Shown here in pieces: positions 1 to 8,913 of a stretch of 30,756 nucleotides of DNA. The translations under genes were made by a program, and so were the position numbers. Under the pieces are notes generated by a model. That model saw nothing but the letters and a program-made list of their open reading frames with translations. It was not told where the DNA came from and did no database searches. This DNA comes from CAZRZN01 sp964604565. Lineage in GTDB: Bacteria; Pseudomonadota; Alphaproteobacteria; Rhodobacterales; Rhodobacteraceae. The stretch is from NCBI GenBank assembly GCA_964604565.1, contig CAZRZN010000024.1:1-30756 (forward strand), written 5' to 3'. Each line of letters starts with the position of its first letter. The first letter of the stretch is position 1.

Positions 1-1053
1 ATGTGGACCCGCCGGCTTCCCGGTGGTCTGGCGATTGCGGCCTTGCTCATGTGCACGATCTTTGCTGCGGCCTCCGGCGTTGTGGGCGCCACAGAGACCC
101 TCGTGGGCATGCTGGCCATTCCTGCCATGCTCAAACGCAAATACAACCATTCCCTCGTCGCCGGCACGATCTGTGCGGGCGGATCGCTGGGAACGGTCAT
201 TCCTCCATCCATTCCCGTGATCGTGCTCGCGCCGATCGTGACCCTGCCGGTCGGAGATCTGTTGGCAGGGATCCTTTTGCCTGGCCTGATGATGGCGGGC
301 ATGTTCTCACTGTATATCATCCTCTCGGCAACTCTGAAACCGGAGCTGGCCCCCCGCGACACGGACCCGGAAACCCGGACGCTGGGTGAAAGGCTGAGCT
401 TCACGGCAACCGCGCTGATGCCGCCGCTGCTGCTGATCGCCCTTGTGCTTGGCACGCTCTTTACCGGTCTCGCGACGCCGACAGAGGCGGCGGCCTGCGG
501 GTCTTTCGGCGTTCTGGTGCTGGCGGCATTCTATCGCCGCCTGACCTTCAAACTGCTTCTGGACGCTTCGCTTCAGACCGTATCGCTGACAGCAATGATC
601 CTGACGATCATTCTTGCCGGGGTGATGTTTTCCGGAGTGCTGTTTGCCTCGGGCGGGATGATGGCGATCCGCGGTTTTCTCGACGGATTTGGACTGGGGG
701 CGAATGGTGTCATTGCCCTGATCCTGCTGATCACCTTCATCCTCGGCTTCGCGGTAGAACTGATTTCCATCGTGCTGATCATGACCACCATCGCGGTGCC
801 CGTGCTGAATCTGTATGATGTCGATCTGCTCTGGTTCTCGATCATCTTCCTGATCACATTGCAGACCAGCTATCTGACGCCTCCGATGGCGCCCGCCATC
901 TTCTACCTCAGATCGATTGCGCCGCCCCAGATGACCCTGAAACAGATGTATTGGGGGGTGATCCCGTTCATCTGCTGCCAGATCCTCGTGTTGGCGCTGG
1001 TCATCCTGTTTCCGGGACTGGCGACATGGCTGCCGGAAGTGTTTTACGGATGA
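1..1053 (+). CDS. TRAP transporter large permease (DctM family), 5' truncated
   Basis: This is the C-terminal 350 residues of the large membrane subunit of a TRAP transporter, which uses an ion gradient to import organic acids delivered by a periplasmic binding protein. The reading frame is open from base 1. DctM proteins are usually about 430 residues, so roughly 80 N-terminal residues lie outside the window and the first in-window ATG is probably not the start. Hydrophobic helices run throughout. The DctM-like pattern of a Gly/Ala-rich helix followed by GGSLGTVIPPSIP (about residues 60-72) is visible, as is a late TPPMAPAIFYL segment. The small permease and binding protein are presumably upstream, and the substrate cannot be read from this subunit. 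The NIPSNAP and hydrolase genes follow on the same strand after 103 nt, so the substrate could be an organic compound they help process; that is inference. Confidence 0.9.
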   Translation: MWTRRLPGGLAIAALLMCTIFAAASGVVGATETLVGMLAIPAMLKRKYNHSLVAGTICAGGSLGTVIPPSIPVIVLAPIVTLPVGDLLAGILLPGLMMAGMFSLYIILSATLKPELAPRDTDPETRTLGERLSFTATALMPPLLLIALVLGTLFTGLATPTEAAACGSFGVLVLAAFYRRLTFKLLLDASLQTVSLTAMILTIILAGVMFSGVLFASGGMMAIRGFLDGFGLGANGVIALILLITFILGFAVELISIVLIMTTIAVPVLNLYDVDLLWFSIIFLITLQTSYLTPPMAPAIFYLRSIAPPQMTLKQMYWGVIPFICCQILVLALVILFPGLATWLPEVFYG

Positions 1054-1156
1054 GGACAGGTGCGGGCCTCTGGCGCATGCACCCCTTGGGTGGATAGGCT
1101 CGTGCGACGGTCGCGCCTGCAACAGTCGTTGGCATTTTACCTGACAGGAGACATGG

Positions 1157-1471
1157 ATGATCTACGAAGAACGCGACTACACGATCAAACCCGGCAAGCT
1201 TGAAACATTCGTGGGCCTTTACCGGGAATACGGCGTCGAGATTCAGAAAAAGTATCTGGGCACCTTCATTGCCTACTTCACGCCTGAGATCGGCGAATTG
1301 AACCACGTCGTTGCAATCTGGGGCTACGAAAGTCTTGATCAGCGCGCGACCATGCGGGCCGCCATGTTGGCGGACCCCGCCTGGACCGATTACCTGGGCC
1401 GGGTGGACGGGCTGATCCAGTCACAGACGACACGCATCCTGAAACCGACGGACTTTTCACCGCTGCAATGA
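1157..1471 (+). CDS. NIPSNAP family protein
   Basis: The 104-residue product looks like a single NIPSNAP domain (a dimeric alpha-beta barrel, ferredoxin-like fold). It opens with a strand of the type IYEERDYTIKPG, has a central aromatic stretch around HVVAIWGYESLDQRATMRA, and ends with TTRILKPTDFSP, as bacterial NIPSNAP proteins do. The start is fixed by AGGAG at 1146-1150, six bases before the ATG. Another ATG at 1153 is out of frame. The stop overlaps the start of the next gene (ATGA, 1468-1471), so the two are probably translationally coupled. Bacterial NIPSNAP genes often sit in catabolic operons, but no single reaction is established for the family. A role as a small accessory or degradative protein beside the alpha/beta hydrolase is inference. 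Confidence 0.85.
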   Translation: MIYEERDYTIKPGKLETFVGLYREYGVEIQKKYLGTFIAYFTPEIGELNHVVAIWGYESLDQRATMRAAMLADPAWTDYLGRVDGLIQSQTTRILKPTDFSPLQ

Positions 1472-2268
1472 CCACCATTTCAGTCGAAACACCAGATGGT
1501 GCCATCCTGAAGGTGCATCGTAGCGGCATGGGTGATCCACTTGTTCTGGTGAGCGGCCTCGGTGGAACGGGGGCTTTCTGGAAACCCGCGATCGACACCA
1601 TCGGATCCGGAGTGGAGTTCATCTGTTTCGATCAGCGTGGGATCGGCGCATCTACGCGTGGCACCGCGCCCGTAACGGTTGGTCAACTGGCAGAGGATGT
1701 CCTGACGGTGTGCGACGCGCTTGGTCTGTCGAGGGCCTCTTTTATTGGTCATTCGACCGGTGGATGCATCGTGCAAACGGTTGCCGCCAATGCCCCCGAC
1801 CGGGTTGAGCGGCTTGCTCTCAGCGCCGCGTGGTTCCGGCCAAGCCATTACATGACTGCTTTGTTCGAGTTTCGCCTGAAACTGTTGGAGATTGACGCGC
1901 AGGCTTACGCCGAAAGCGCGGCGCTTTTGTCCTATGCACCGGACTGGCTGGAAGAGAACTGGGATATGTTTGATCGGGCAAGCGCCGCCCCACTGCCGGA
2001 TTCCGATCTCCGCCAAGTCATCGCCGAACGCATTCGTGCGCTTCTGTCGTTTGATGGAAGCCTACAGCTTGAGCATATCAAGGCACCGACGACAATTCTG
2101 GGCACCGAGGATGACATGATCGTTCCCGCCTTTCTGCAAAAGGATCTGGCAAGGCATCTGCCACAGGCCAAACTTCACATGTTGGAGAACGGCGGCCATT
2201 TCTACCCCGTCTCGCGGAAAGAGCGTTTTGCCGCGCTCGTGAGGGAGTGGATGAAGCAGACGGCCTGA
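1468..2268 (+). CDS. alpha/beta hydrolase
   Basis: The 266-residue protein has the full alpha/beta-hydrolase layout. An oxyanion-side loop lies around GLGGTG (residues 30-35). The nucleophile elbow is GHSTGG with Ser96. The acid is Asp216 in GTEDDMIVP, and the catalytic His244 is in GGHFYP. The order and spacing match esterase, lactonase or RutD/PcaD-like enzymes, and length is normal. The substrate cannot be told from sequence: ester hydrolysis, enol-lactone hydrolysis or carbamate-type hydrolysis are all possible. It overlaps the NIPSNAP gene by 4 nt and has no separate promoter in view, so it should be co-expressed with it and possibly with the TRAP permease upstream. It is followed by a 428-nt gene-free stretch. 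Confidence 0.9.
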   Translation: MTTISVETPDGAILKVHRSGMGDPLVLVSGLGGTGAFWKPAIDTIGSGVEFICFDQRGIGASTRGTAPVTVGQLAEDVLTVCDALGLSRASFIGHSTGGCIVQTVAANAPDRVERLALSAAWFRPSHYMTALFEFRLKLLEIDAQAYAESAALLSYAPDWLEENWDMFDRASAAPLPDSDLRQVIAERIRALLSFDGSLQLEHIKAPTTILGTEDDMIVPAFLQKDLARHLPQAKLHMLENGGHFYPVSRKERFAALVREWMKQTA

Positions 2269-2696
2269 CCGGCAAAGGCATCGTGAGGGGTCAGTAAAAC
2301 CGGAAACGCATGTGCCCATGGATGCCTGCCGGACTGCGGACGCCTTTCCTCAGGGGCAATTGGGTGTGCGCAGGCAACCCTGCGGCGCCAACTTGGGCCT
2401 GTGCGCGCCTGACAGCGGGGCAAAGGCGCCTGTCGCGGGGTCGGTGTCCAAGTGGAGGCTGCGCAGGGAGCCTTGCGACCGGGCACATGAGGGTGTTTCA
2501 GTCGCGCATTGCGCCATCGGAAAGCATGGCGCCCACCTGCACACGAATACGTCAGAGCTTTGCTTTGATCCAGAAATGGTCTGCGATACGTATAAACCTT
2601 AACGTGCGGCAGGTCAGATGCTGCGCGAAACCTTGCCAGAGCGTTTGCGGCCTCAAGAACCGTCGCATTCCCGCATGAAACAACAGGGATGAATCA
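2269..2696. other. gene-free stretch between hydrolase and RND pump
   Basis: No convincing gene is present. The open frames here (for example 2310-2678 +) give low-complexity Cys/Arg/Pro-rich translations and lack a ribosome-binding site. Two similar 15-16-nt stretches, each starting GCGCCTG and ending GCGGGG, lie at 2404-2419 and 2427-2441. A perfect palindrome ATACGTAT lies at 2585-2592, about 105 nt before the adaptor gene, and could be part of a repressor or promoter site. I could not place a -35/-10 pair with confidence. Confidence 0.5.
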
Positions 2697-3854
2697 ATGG
2701 CTATCATACGTCAGCTCGTGCTGTCCTGCGCGGTCATTGCGGCGGCGCTTTACGCATGGATCGCCTACGTCCCGGCGGCGGGTCCAATTCTGGAACGGAC
2801 CGGCATCGCCGGGTTGCTTGGGATTGAAGTTGCCGAGGCGGATACGGGCGGCGGTGGCCGCAACTGGGGCGGCGGCGGTCCGTCGGACGTCATCGTCGCA
2901 GCGGTGACGGAAGGCGCCGTAGACGACCGTATCGAAGCGATTGGAGACGGTCGTGCCTTGCGGTCGGTGACACTGCGTCCCGAAGTTTCGGGGCAGATCC
3001 GTGCCATTCCCGTGGACGGCGGCAGTTACGTCGAACAGGACAGCGTCGTTCTACAGCTTGAAGACGAGGCAGAGCGTATCGCGATCGAGCGGGCCCGACT
3101 GATGCTGGATGAAGCGCGCGACGACGCTGAGCGGCTGGAGCAGTTGGGCGATTCCGGCGCCGTCACGCAGGTGCGCCTGCGCGAGGCGCGGCTGGCCCTG
3201 CGCACCGCCGAACTGGCGCTTGATCAGGCGCAATACGACCTTGACCAAAGGACCATCCGGGCGCCCATTTCCGGCTGGGTTGGCGTTCTCGACATCGCGG
3301 TCGGTGACCGTCTGACGGGACAGGATGTGATCGGCACCATAACGGATCGCTCTTCGATCCTGATCGATTTCCGCGTGCCGGAGCGCGCCGTCGGGCAGGT
3401 CTCGCTGGGCAAGGAGATCACGGCCCGCCCCCTTGGCCTGCCGGATCTGAACCTGTCCGGTCAGGTCAGCGCGATCGACAACGTGGTTGAAAGCGCAAGC
3501 CGCACCCTGCGCGTGCAGGGCCGTGTCGCCAATGACGAGGACCGGTTGCGCGCGGGCATGGCCTTCGAGGTGGAACTGCGCTTTCCGGGGGAAACCCTGC
3601 CGGCCGTCGATCCGCTCTCTGTTCAATGGTCAAGCGAGGGGTCGTATGTCTGGGTCGTGCGTGAAGAAAAGGCCGTTCGGGTGCCCATCATGATCCGTCA
3701 GAGAAATGCCGACAGCGTCGTGGTAGAGGCGGATCTGCAAACCGGCGACCAAGTCGTGACCGAGGGTGTTCAGAACCTTCGTCCCGGGGCCGACGTCCGT
3801 GTCGTCCCTGACGAGCAGGCCACCGCAGCCCTCCGCGACCGGGCAAAACTGTAA
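2697..3854 (+). CDS. RND efflux pump periplasmic adaptor (HlyD/MFP family)
   Basis: The 385-residue membrane-fusion protein links an RND transporter to an outer-membrane channel. An N-terminal membrane anchor or uncleaved signal lies at about residues 5-25. A glycine-rich linker follows at residues 50-60 (GGGG runs). The first half of the lipoyl/barrel-sandwich domain contains VSGQIRAIPVDGG. A helical hairpin rich in Arg, Glu and Leu spans about residues 120-180, and the second lipoyl half begins TIRAPISGWVG. Beta-barrel and membrane-proximal domains follow, with ASRTLRVQGRV and LRAGMAFEVEL. There is no lipobox, so it is anchored by the N-terminal helix. The stop overlaps the next start by one base (TAATG at 3852-3856), which indicates a two-gene operon. 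Efflux substrate is unknown and no TolC-like gene or dedicated regulator is adjacent. Confidence 0.93.
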   Translation: MAIIRQLVLSCAVIAAALYAWIAYVPAAGPILERTGIAGLLGIEVAEADTGGGGRNWGGGGPSDVIVAAVTEGAVDDRIEAIGDGRALRSVTLRPEVSGQIRAIPVDGGSYVEQDSVVLQLEDEAERIAIERARLMLDEARDDAERLEQLGDSGAVTQVRLREARLALRTAELALDQAQYDLDQRTIRAPISGWVGVLDIAVGDRLTGQDVIGTITDRSSILIDFRVPERAVGQVSLGKEITARPLGLPDLNLSGQVSAIDNVVESASRTLRVQGRVANDEDRLRAGMAFEVELRFPGETLPAVDPLSVQWSSEGSYVWVVREEKAVRVPIMIRQRNADSVVVEADLQTGDQVVTEGVQNLRPGADVRVVPDEQATAALRDRAKL

Positions 3855-6800
3855 TGTCATCGGTGCAGCAAAAGGCGGCAGAGGCCGCTACATCCGGCAC
3901 GGCGCTGTTCGTGCGGCGCCCGATCCTTGCTTTTGTGTTGAGCGCGCTCCTGATCCTGTCCGGGGTTGCGGCGCTGCTGGGCATCGAGATCCGGGAACTG
4001 CCGAATGTGGACAGTCCTGTCGTGACCGTGCGCACGGATTTTCCCGGCGCCTCTCCGGAAAGCGTCGATCAGGAAGTGACAGGCCGTATCGAGGGCGCCG
4101 TGGGCCGCGTCTCGGGCATTCGCAGCATTTCATCGACATCGCGGTTCGGCAGCAGCCGGGTCACGCTGGAATTTTCGGACGACGTGGACATTGATGTGGC
4201 CGCCACCGATGCGCGTGACGCTGTCGGCCGTATCGCGAACCAGCTCCCAGAGGGCGCCGAGACGCCTCGGGTGGTCAAGGCGGACAGCGACGCGCAACCA
4301 GTGGTGCGCATTGCCGTTACATCGCCGGGGCGATCGCCGCAGGAGTTGACGCGAATCGTTCAGGAACGGGTCGAGGACAGGCTGATCTCGGTCGATGGGG
4401 TGGCCGATCTTCAGATTTACGGTGATCGTGAGCCGATATTCCGGGTCGACATCGAGATGGCACAGCTTGCCTCCCGTGGTTTGACGCTGGCGGATCTGCG
4501 CCGCGCCCTTTCGGATGTCGCCTATGATTCACCCGCGGGCGATCTGTCGGGCGGGCGTCAGACGATCAATGTGAGAACGACGGCAACGGTCGTGACCACG
4601 CGCGCCTTCGAAAACCTGACCATTGCCCCGAATGTGCGCCTTGGGGACGTGGCCAGTGTCACGCTCGGCCCCGCGCCGGATGAGACGATCCTGCGCGCCA
4701 ACGGCCAGACCGGCATCGGACTGGGCATTATCCGGCAAGCGACCTCCAACACGCTGGAAATTTCCGCCGACGTGCGGGCCGTCGTCGATGAGCTTTCGCA
4801 GACATTGCCATCGGACGTTTCGATTTTTGTCACGTCGGATGACGCGATCTTCATCAACGGAGCGATCGAGGAAGTTCTCAAGACCCTCGGTCTGGCGGTG
4901 GCCATCGTGGTGGTGGTCATCTTTATCTTCCTGCGTGATGCGCGTGCCACTTTGATACCCGCGCTGACTATGCCTGTCGCTTTGGTAGGCACCTTGGCCG
5001 GGATTTATATGGTCGGCTTTTCGGTCAATATCCTGACGTTGCTGGCGTTGGTCCTAGCGACGGGGATGGTGGTGGATGACGCAATCGTGGTGTTGGAAAA
5101 CATCGTGCGCCGGCGTGCAGACGGCATGGGTCCACGCGCCGCAGCCGTTCTGGGCACGCGACAGGTTTTCTTTGCCGTGGTCACAACGACCGCGACCTTG
5201 GCCGCGGTTTTCGTGCCGCTGTCCTTTCTGCCCGGTCAGGCCGGCGGGCTGTTCCGCGAGTTCGGTTTCACCCTTGCGATTGCTGTCGCGCTGTCCTCGA
5301 TTGTGGCACTGACGCTATGCCCGGTTCTGGCCAGTCGCCTGCTGACCGCGGAAAAGGACGCCGATCCGCGTGGTCCGCTTGTCTGGCTCGGCAACCGGCT
5401 GGCCGCGCTTTATGCCAAAACGCTGAGCTGGGCCCTTGCCGTGCCTTTCGTGATCGTTCTGGTCGCCGCCCTTTTCGCGGGCACTGCGGCGATGATGTAT
5501 GGCCAGATTCAGCAGGAACTGACTCCGCGTGAGGATCGCGCTGTCGCACTGCTGATCGTGCGCACTCCACAGGGTGTGTCGCTGGACTACACAACCGCCA
5601 AGATGCGGGAGATCGAGGCCATCGCCGACCCGCTGCGCGAGGCTGGCGAAGTCGTGAATGTCTTTTCCATCACTGGGTTCGGGGCAGACAACCGCGGTTT
5701 CATGGTGTTCTCGCTGTCCAAATGGGACGAGCGTGAGCGCAGCCAGAACGAGATCGTCGGTGACATCAACGCGGGGTTGCGAAAGATCGTCGGAGTGCGC
5801 GCCTTTGCCATTCAGCCGAATTCGCTGGGGATACGGGGCGCGGGACGCGGTCTAAGCTTTGCGATCACCGGTAGCAGTTACGGCCAGCTTGCCGACGCAG
5901 CGGACGACCTCATCGCCCAGATGCAGCAGAATCCTGCCTTCGGTTCCGTTCGTCTGGACTATGAAACCACGCAACCCCAGTTGTTCATCGAGATCGACCG
6001 GACACGGGCCTCTGATCTGGGTGTCGACATCACCGGTCTGGGAGAGGCACTGCGCGCCGTCTTGGACGGTCGCACCGTCGGATCGGTATTCATCGAGGAC
6101 AAGAGTTACGATATCCAGATGCTGTCAACATCGGATCCGGTGGATGATCCCGGTGATTTGAGCAATGTCTTTATCAAGGCCGATGACGGAACCATGGTCC
6201 CCATGTCGAGCTTTGTTTCTTTGCAGGAGCGTGCGATCGCACCGGAATTGGGCCGGGAAGGACAGAACCGGTCGGTGGAGATCACGGCCTCCCTGACACC
6301 GCAATTCGCGCTGGGCGACGCGCTGACAGAGGTGCGGCGTCTGAGCGAGGATATATTGGCGCAAGAGAACCGTATCGTGCCGCTGGCAGAGGCCGCGACG
6401 CTGGACCAGACCAGTGCCGGGCTTGCCGTGACCTTTGGCTTTGCCATCGTTGTCGTGCTTCTGGTGCTGGCGGCACAATTCGAAAGCTTTGTCTCGGCGA
6501 TCGTCGTGATGGCCACGGTGCCGCTGGGTCTGGCCTGTGCGATCTTTGCGCTGGCGATCACGGGGTTGTCCCTGAATGTCTACAGTCAGATCGGGCTTGT
6601 GATGCTGATCGGAATCATGGCGAAGAACGGCATCCTGATCGTGGAATTTGCCAACCAGTTGCGCGATCAGGGGGAAACTGTGCGCACCGCCATCCTGGAG
6701 GCGTCGACCGTTCGCTTGCGGCCCGTGATGATGACCATGGTGTCCACCGTTCTGGGCGGCGTCCCCCTGATCCTGTCCGCGGGTGCGGGTGCAGAGGCAC

Positions 6801-6964
6801 GCGAAGCACTGGGGTGGGTTATCGTTGGCGGTCTGGGCCTTGCAACCCTGTCCACGCTCTATCTTACGCCGGTGGCTTATCTGCTGCTGGCCGGGCTTTC
6901 AAAGCCACGCGCGGAAGAGGAAAAACGATTGGTGGGCGAATTGGATAACGCCCTGAGCGCATAG
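3854..6964 (+). CDS. RND efflux transporter, inner-membrane permease (AcrB/HAE1 type)
   Basis: The 1036-residue protein has normal length and layout for an HAE1-type RND proton antiporter. TM1 lies at about residues 25-45 after FVRRPILAF. A large periplasmic loop is followed by a TM2-TM6 block from about residue 340. TM4 carries GMVVDDAIVVLEN with the paired aspartates Asp408 and Asp409 that act in proton relay in this family. A second periplasmic loop and the TM8-TM12 block follow, with LIGIMAKNGILIVEFANQ and a final YLTPVAYLLL helix. It is coupled by one-base overlap to the adaptor gene. It should pump drugs, detergents or endogenous metabolites out of the periplasm or membrane, with the outer-membrane channel supplied from elsewhere. 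The gene ends convergently with modC. Confidence 0.95.
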   Translation: MSSVQQKAAEAATSGTALFVRRPILAFVLSALLILSGVAALLGIEIRELPNVDSPVVTVRTDFPGASPESVDQEVTGRIEGAVGRVSGIRSISSTSRFGSSRVTLEFSDDVDIDVAATDARDAVGRIANQLPEGAETPRVVKADSDAQPVVRIAVTSPGRSPQELTRIVQERVEDRLISVDGVADLQIYGDREPIFRVDIEMAQLASRGLTLADLRRALSDVAYDSPAGDLSGGRQTINVRTTATVVTTRAFENLTIAPNVRLGDVASVTLGPAPDETILRANGQTGIGLGIIRQATSNTLEISADVRAVVDELSQTLPSDVSIFVTSDDAIFINGAIEEVLKTLGLAVAIVVVVIFIFLRDARATLIPALTMPVALVGTLAGIYMVGFSVNILTLLALVLATGMVVDDAIVVLENIVRRRADGMGPRAAAVLGTRQVFFAVVTTTATLAAVFVPLSFLPGQAGGLFREFGFTLAIAVALSSIVALTLCPVLASRLLTAEKDADPRGPLVWLGNRLAALYAKTLSWALAVPFVIVLVAALFAGTAAMMYGQIQQELTPREDRAVALLIVRTPQGVSLDYTTAKMREIEAIADPLREAGEVVNVFSITGFGADNRGFMVFSLSKWDERERSQNEIVGDINAGLRKIVGVRAFAIQPNSLGIRGAGRGLSFAITGSSYGQLADAADDLIAQMQQNPAFGSVRLDYETTQPQLFIEIDRTRASDLGVDITGLGEALRAVLDGRTVGSVFIEDKSYDIQMLSTSDPVDDPGDLSNVFIKADDGTMVPMSSFVSLQERAIAPELGREGQNRSVEITASLTPQFALGDALTEVRRLSEDILAQENRIVPLAEAATLDQTSAGLAVTFGFAIVVVLLVLAAQFESFVSAIVVMATVPLGLACAIFALAITGLSLNVYSQIGLVMLIGIMAKNGILIVEFANQLRDQGETVRTAILEASTVRLRPVMMTMVSTVLGGVPLILSAGAGAEAREALGWVIVGGLGLATLSTLYLTPVAYLLLAGLSKPRAEEEKRLVGELDNALSA

Positions 6965-6974
6965 CTTGCAGGAA

Positions 6975-6991
6975 CGCCTGACGAACAGGCG
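6975..6991. terminator. weak hairpin after the RND gene
   Basis: CGCCTG (6975-6980) and CAGGCG (6986-6991) form a perfect 6-bp stem with the loop ACGAA, 10 nt after the stop of the RND transporter gene. Only a short T tract (7004-7007) lies downstream, so this could be a weak terminator between the convergent RND and modC genes, or merely chance. Confidence 0.3.
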
Positions 6992-7116
6992 CATGAATGA
7001 CGCTTTTGGCGCAGCTTATGCTGTGTGCCTCAACGGCGCGCCTGTCATTGCAGGGTTTTGCAGGCGGGTGGCAGAAAACAGGGCGTGGGCTGTCAAGTCC
7101 CAGAAGACCGGGCTGG

Positions 7117-8214
7117 TCACGGCGACCCGCTCCCGAGAGCGCCGATATCGGCTGGGGCCACCGACACGGTCTTTATGATCGCGTAGGTTGCCACACCGGA
7201 CGACAGCCCCAGCGCCTGCGCGGAACGCCGCGTGATCCTGGCGAGCAGCCTCCCTGCTGGGGTTTCAAGGGCCACGATCGTTCCGGGACCGTCGCCGGGG
7301 CGTATCTCCTCCACGATGCCCGGCAGGATGTTTAGGGCCGACAGCCCCTCTGGCCGGGCGCGGGAAAGGATCACGTCATGCGCGGAAATGCGCACGCGGA
7401 TAGCGGTTCCGGGGGCCTGTGAGACGCGCGGCAGAAACAGCGACACGCCACCTGCCTTCAGTTCCGTCAACCCGTCTGCATGGTGGCATGCGACCCTTGC
7501 GGTCAGAAGGGCACCGGCTTCGCGTGCACCGGCCGGTAGCACTGCGGGATCGCCCAGAACCTCGGTTGCCGGACCTTGCCGGATCACGCGGCCAGCCTTC
7601 AGCGCGACAACCGTCGTCGCCAGTCGCGCGACCTCCGAGGCGGAATGGCTGACATAGAGGATCGAAATGTTCACCTCGTCGCGCAGTCGCTCAAAATAGG
7701 GCAGGATCTCGGCCTTGCGGGCCTCGTCAAGCGCGGCGAGCGGTTCATCTGCAAGGATCAGACGCGGGGAGGACAGGATCGCCCGCCCGATGGCGACGCG
7801 CTGCTTTTCGCCACCAGACAGCGCACCGGGACGGCGGTCCAGCAGATGCCCGATCCCTAGAAGGTCGACGATGCGGCCCGTCTTTTCCTGTGGACTTTTC
7901 TTCGGCGCAAACCATGCGCCATAGGCGAGGTTCTGCCGGACTGTCAAATGCGGAAACAGCCGCCCCTCCTGAAAGATGTAGCCCAGCCTCCGACGATGCG
8001 GGGGCAAGCGGATGCCGACCTCGGTATCCAGCAAGATCCATTCCCCCGACGCGATCCGCCCCGCGTCTGGCATCAGCAAACCGGCGACGGCATTGATGAT
8101 TGTCGTCTTGCCGGATCCTGACTGACCGAAGAGCGCCGTTATACCCGGTGGGGCGTTCAGGGCCGCATCCAGCGTGAAGCCGGGGAATTCATGCCTGACA
8201 GCGATCTCAAGCAT
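7117..8214 (-). CDS. modC: molybdate ABC transporter ATP-binding protein ModC
   Basis: The 365-residue ATPase energises molybdate import. Walker A GQSGSGKTT is at residues 30-38, the ABC signature LSGGE at 132-136, and Walker B LILADEP at 152-158. A C-terminal Mop/TOBE-like domain at about residues 285-355 matches the two-domain ModC layout and length. The frame stays open upstream of this start. The ATG at 8214 is chosen because it overlaps the modB stop (ATGA) and begins just before the ABC domain strand. It is last in a modABC run on the minus strand. The partner genes and the upstream ModE-like regulator make the molybdate assignment firmer than homology of the ATPase alone. Confidence 0.93.
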   Translation of the reverse strand: MLEIAVRHEFPGFTLDAALNAPPGITALFGQSGSGKTTIINAVAGLLMPDAGRIASGEWILLDTEVGIRLPPHRRRLGYIFQEGRLFPHLTVRQNLAYGAWFAPKKSPQEKTGRIVDLLGIGHLLDRRPGALSGGEKQRVAIGRAILSSPRLILADEPLAALDEARKAEILPYFERLRDEVNISILYVSHSASEVARLATTVVALKAGRVIRQGPATEVLGDPAVLPAGAREAGALLTARVACHHADGLTELKAGGVSLFLPRVSQAPGTAIRVRISAHDVILSRARPEGLSALNILPGIVEEIRPGDGPGTIVALETPAGRLLARITRRSAQALGLSSGVATYAIIKTVSVAPADIGALGSGSP

Positions 8215-8906
8215 CACTTGCCCCCCACGCGCGCGGCGACGCGTCGTCCGATGGTCTCTGACAACAGCAGGGCCGCCATGGCCACGACAACGGAAACGAT
8301 CACCAGCTTCATCGCGGATCCTTCGCCGCCCGGCACCTGAAGGAATGCATAGATGGCTGACGGGATCGTGCGGGTCTGGCCGGGAATGTTCGAGACAAAG
8401 GTGATCGTTGCCCCGAACTCTCCCATCGCCTTGGCAAAGGCGAGGATGACACCTGCGACGATGCCCGGCAGGGTCATCGGAAGGGTCACCGTGAGAAAGA
8501 CCCAGACCGGAGAAGCGCCCAGCGTGGCGCTTGCCTGTTCCAGCTTGGGGTCCACCGCCTCTATGGACAACCGGATCGCGCGCACCATCAGGGGAAAGGC
8601 CATGATGCCCGCCGCCAGTGCGGCCCCGGTCCAGCGAAAGGCAAGGACGATGCCAAACTCGGCCAGCAGGCTTCCGACGGGCCCGCGCGTCCCCAAGGTC
8701 AGCAAGAGCAGGTAACCGGTCACCACCGGAGGAAGGATCAGCGGAAGATGCACGATGCCGTTCAGGATCTGTTTGCCGGGAAAGGACCAGCGCGCCAGCG
8801 CATAGGCCACGAAAACGCCAAGCGGCAGGCTGATCAGCGTCGCCCAGAAAGACACCTGCAACGAAAGCGCGACCGCCTGCCATTCTTCCGGTCCAAGCCA
8901 GTCCAT
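8214..8906 (-). CDS. modB: molybdate ABC transporter permease ModB
   Basis: The 230-residue integral membrane subunit forms the molybdate channel. It begins MDWLGPEEWQAVALSLQVS, a typical ModB N-terminus, then has about five hydrophobic helices. The cytoplasmic EAA-type loop, LEQASATLGASPVWVFLTVTLP, binds ModC. The frame is open further upstream to about 9077, but that part overlaps modA and its translation is Arg/Ser-rich, so the ATG at 8906 (7 nt after the modA stop) is preferred; no strong Shine-Dalgarno precedes it, which suggests coupling to modA translation. The stop overlaps the modC start. Confidence 0.92.
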   Translation of the reverse strand: MDWLGPEEWQAVALSLQVSFWATLISLPLGVFVAYALARWSFPGKQILNGIVHLPLILPPVVTGYLLLLTLGTRGPVGSLLAEFGIVLAFRWTGAALAAGIMAFPLMVRAIRLSIEAVDPKLEQASATLGASPVWVFLTVTLPMTLPGIVAGVILAFAKAMGEFGATITFVSNIPGQTRTIPSAIYAFLQVPGGEGSAMKLVIVSVVVAMAALLLSETIGRRVAARVGGK

Positions 8907-8913
8907 CGGCGGG

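Noticed and set aside
2310..2678. 122-residue plus-strand frame between hydrolase and adaptor
   Set aside because: Cys/Arg/Pro-rich translation with no family resemblance, no ribosome site, and other overlapping frames of equal length in the same stretch.
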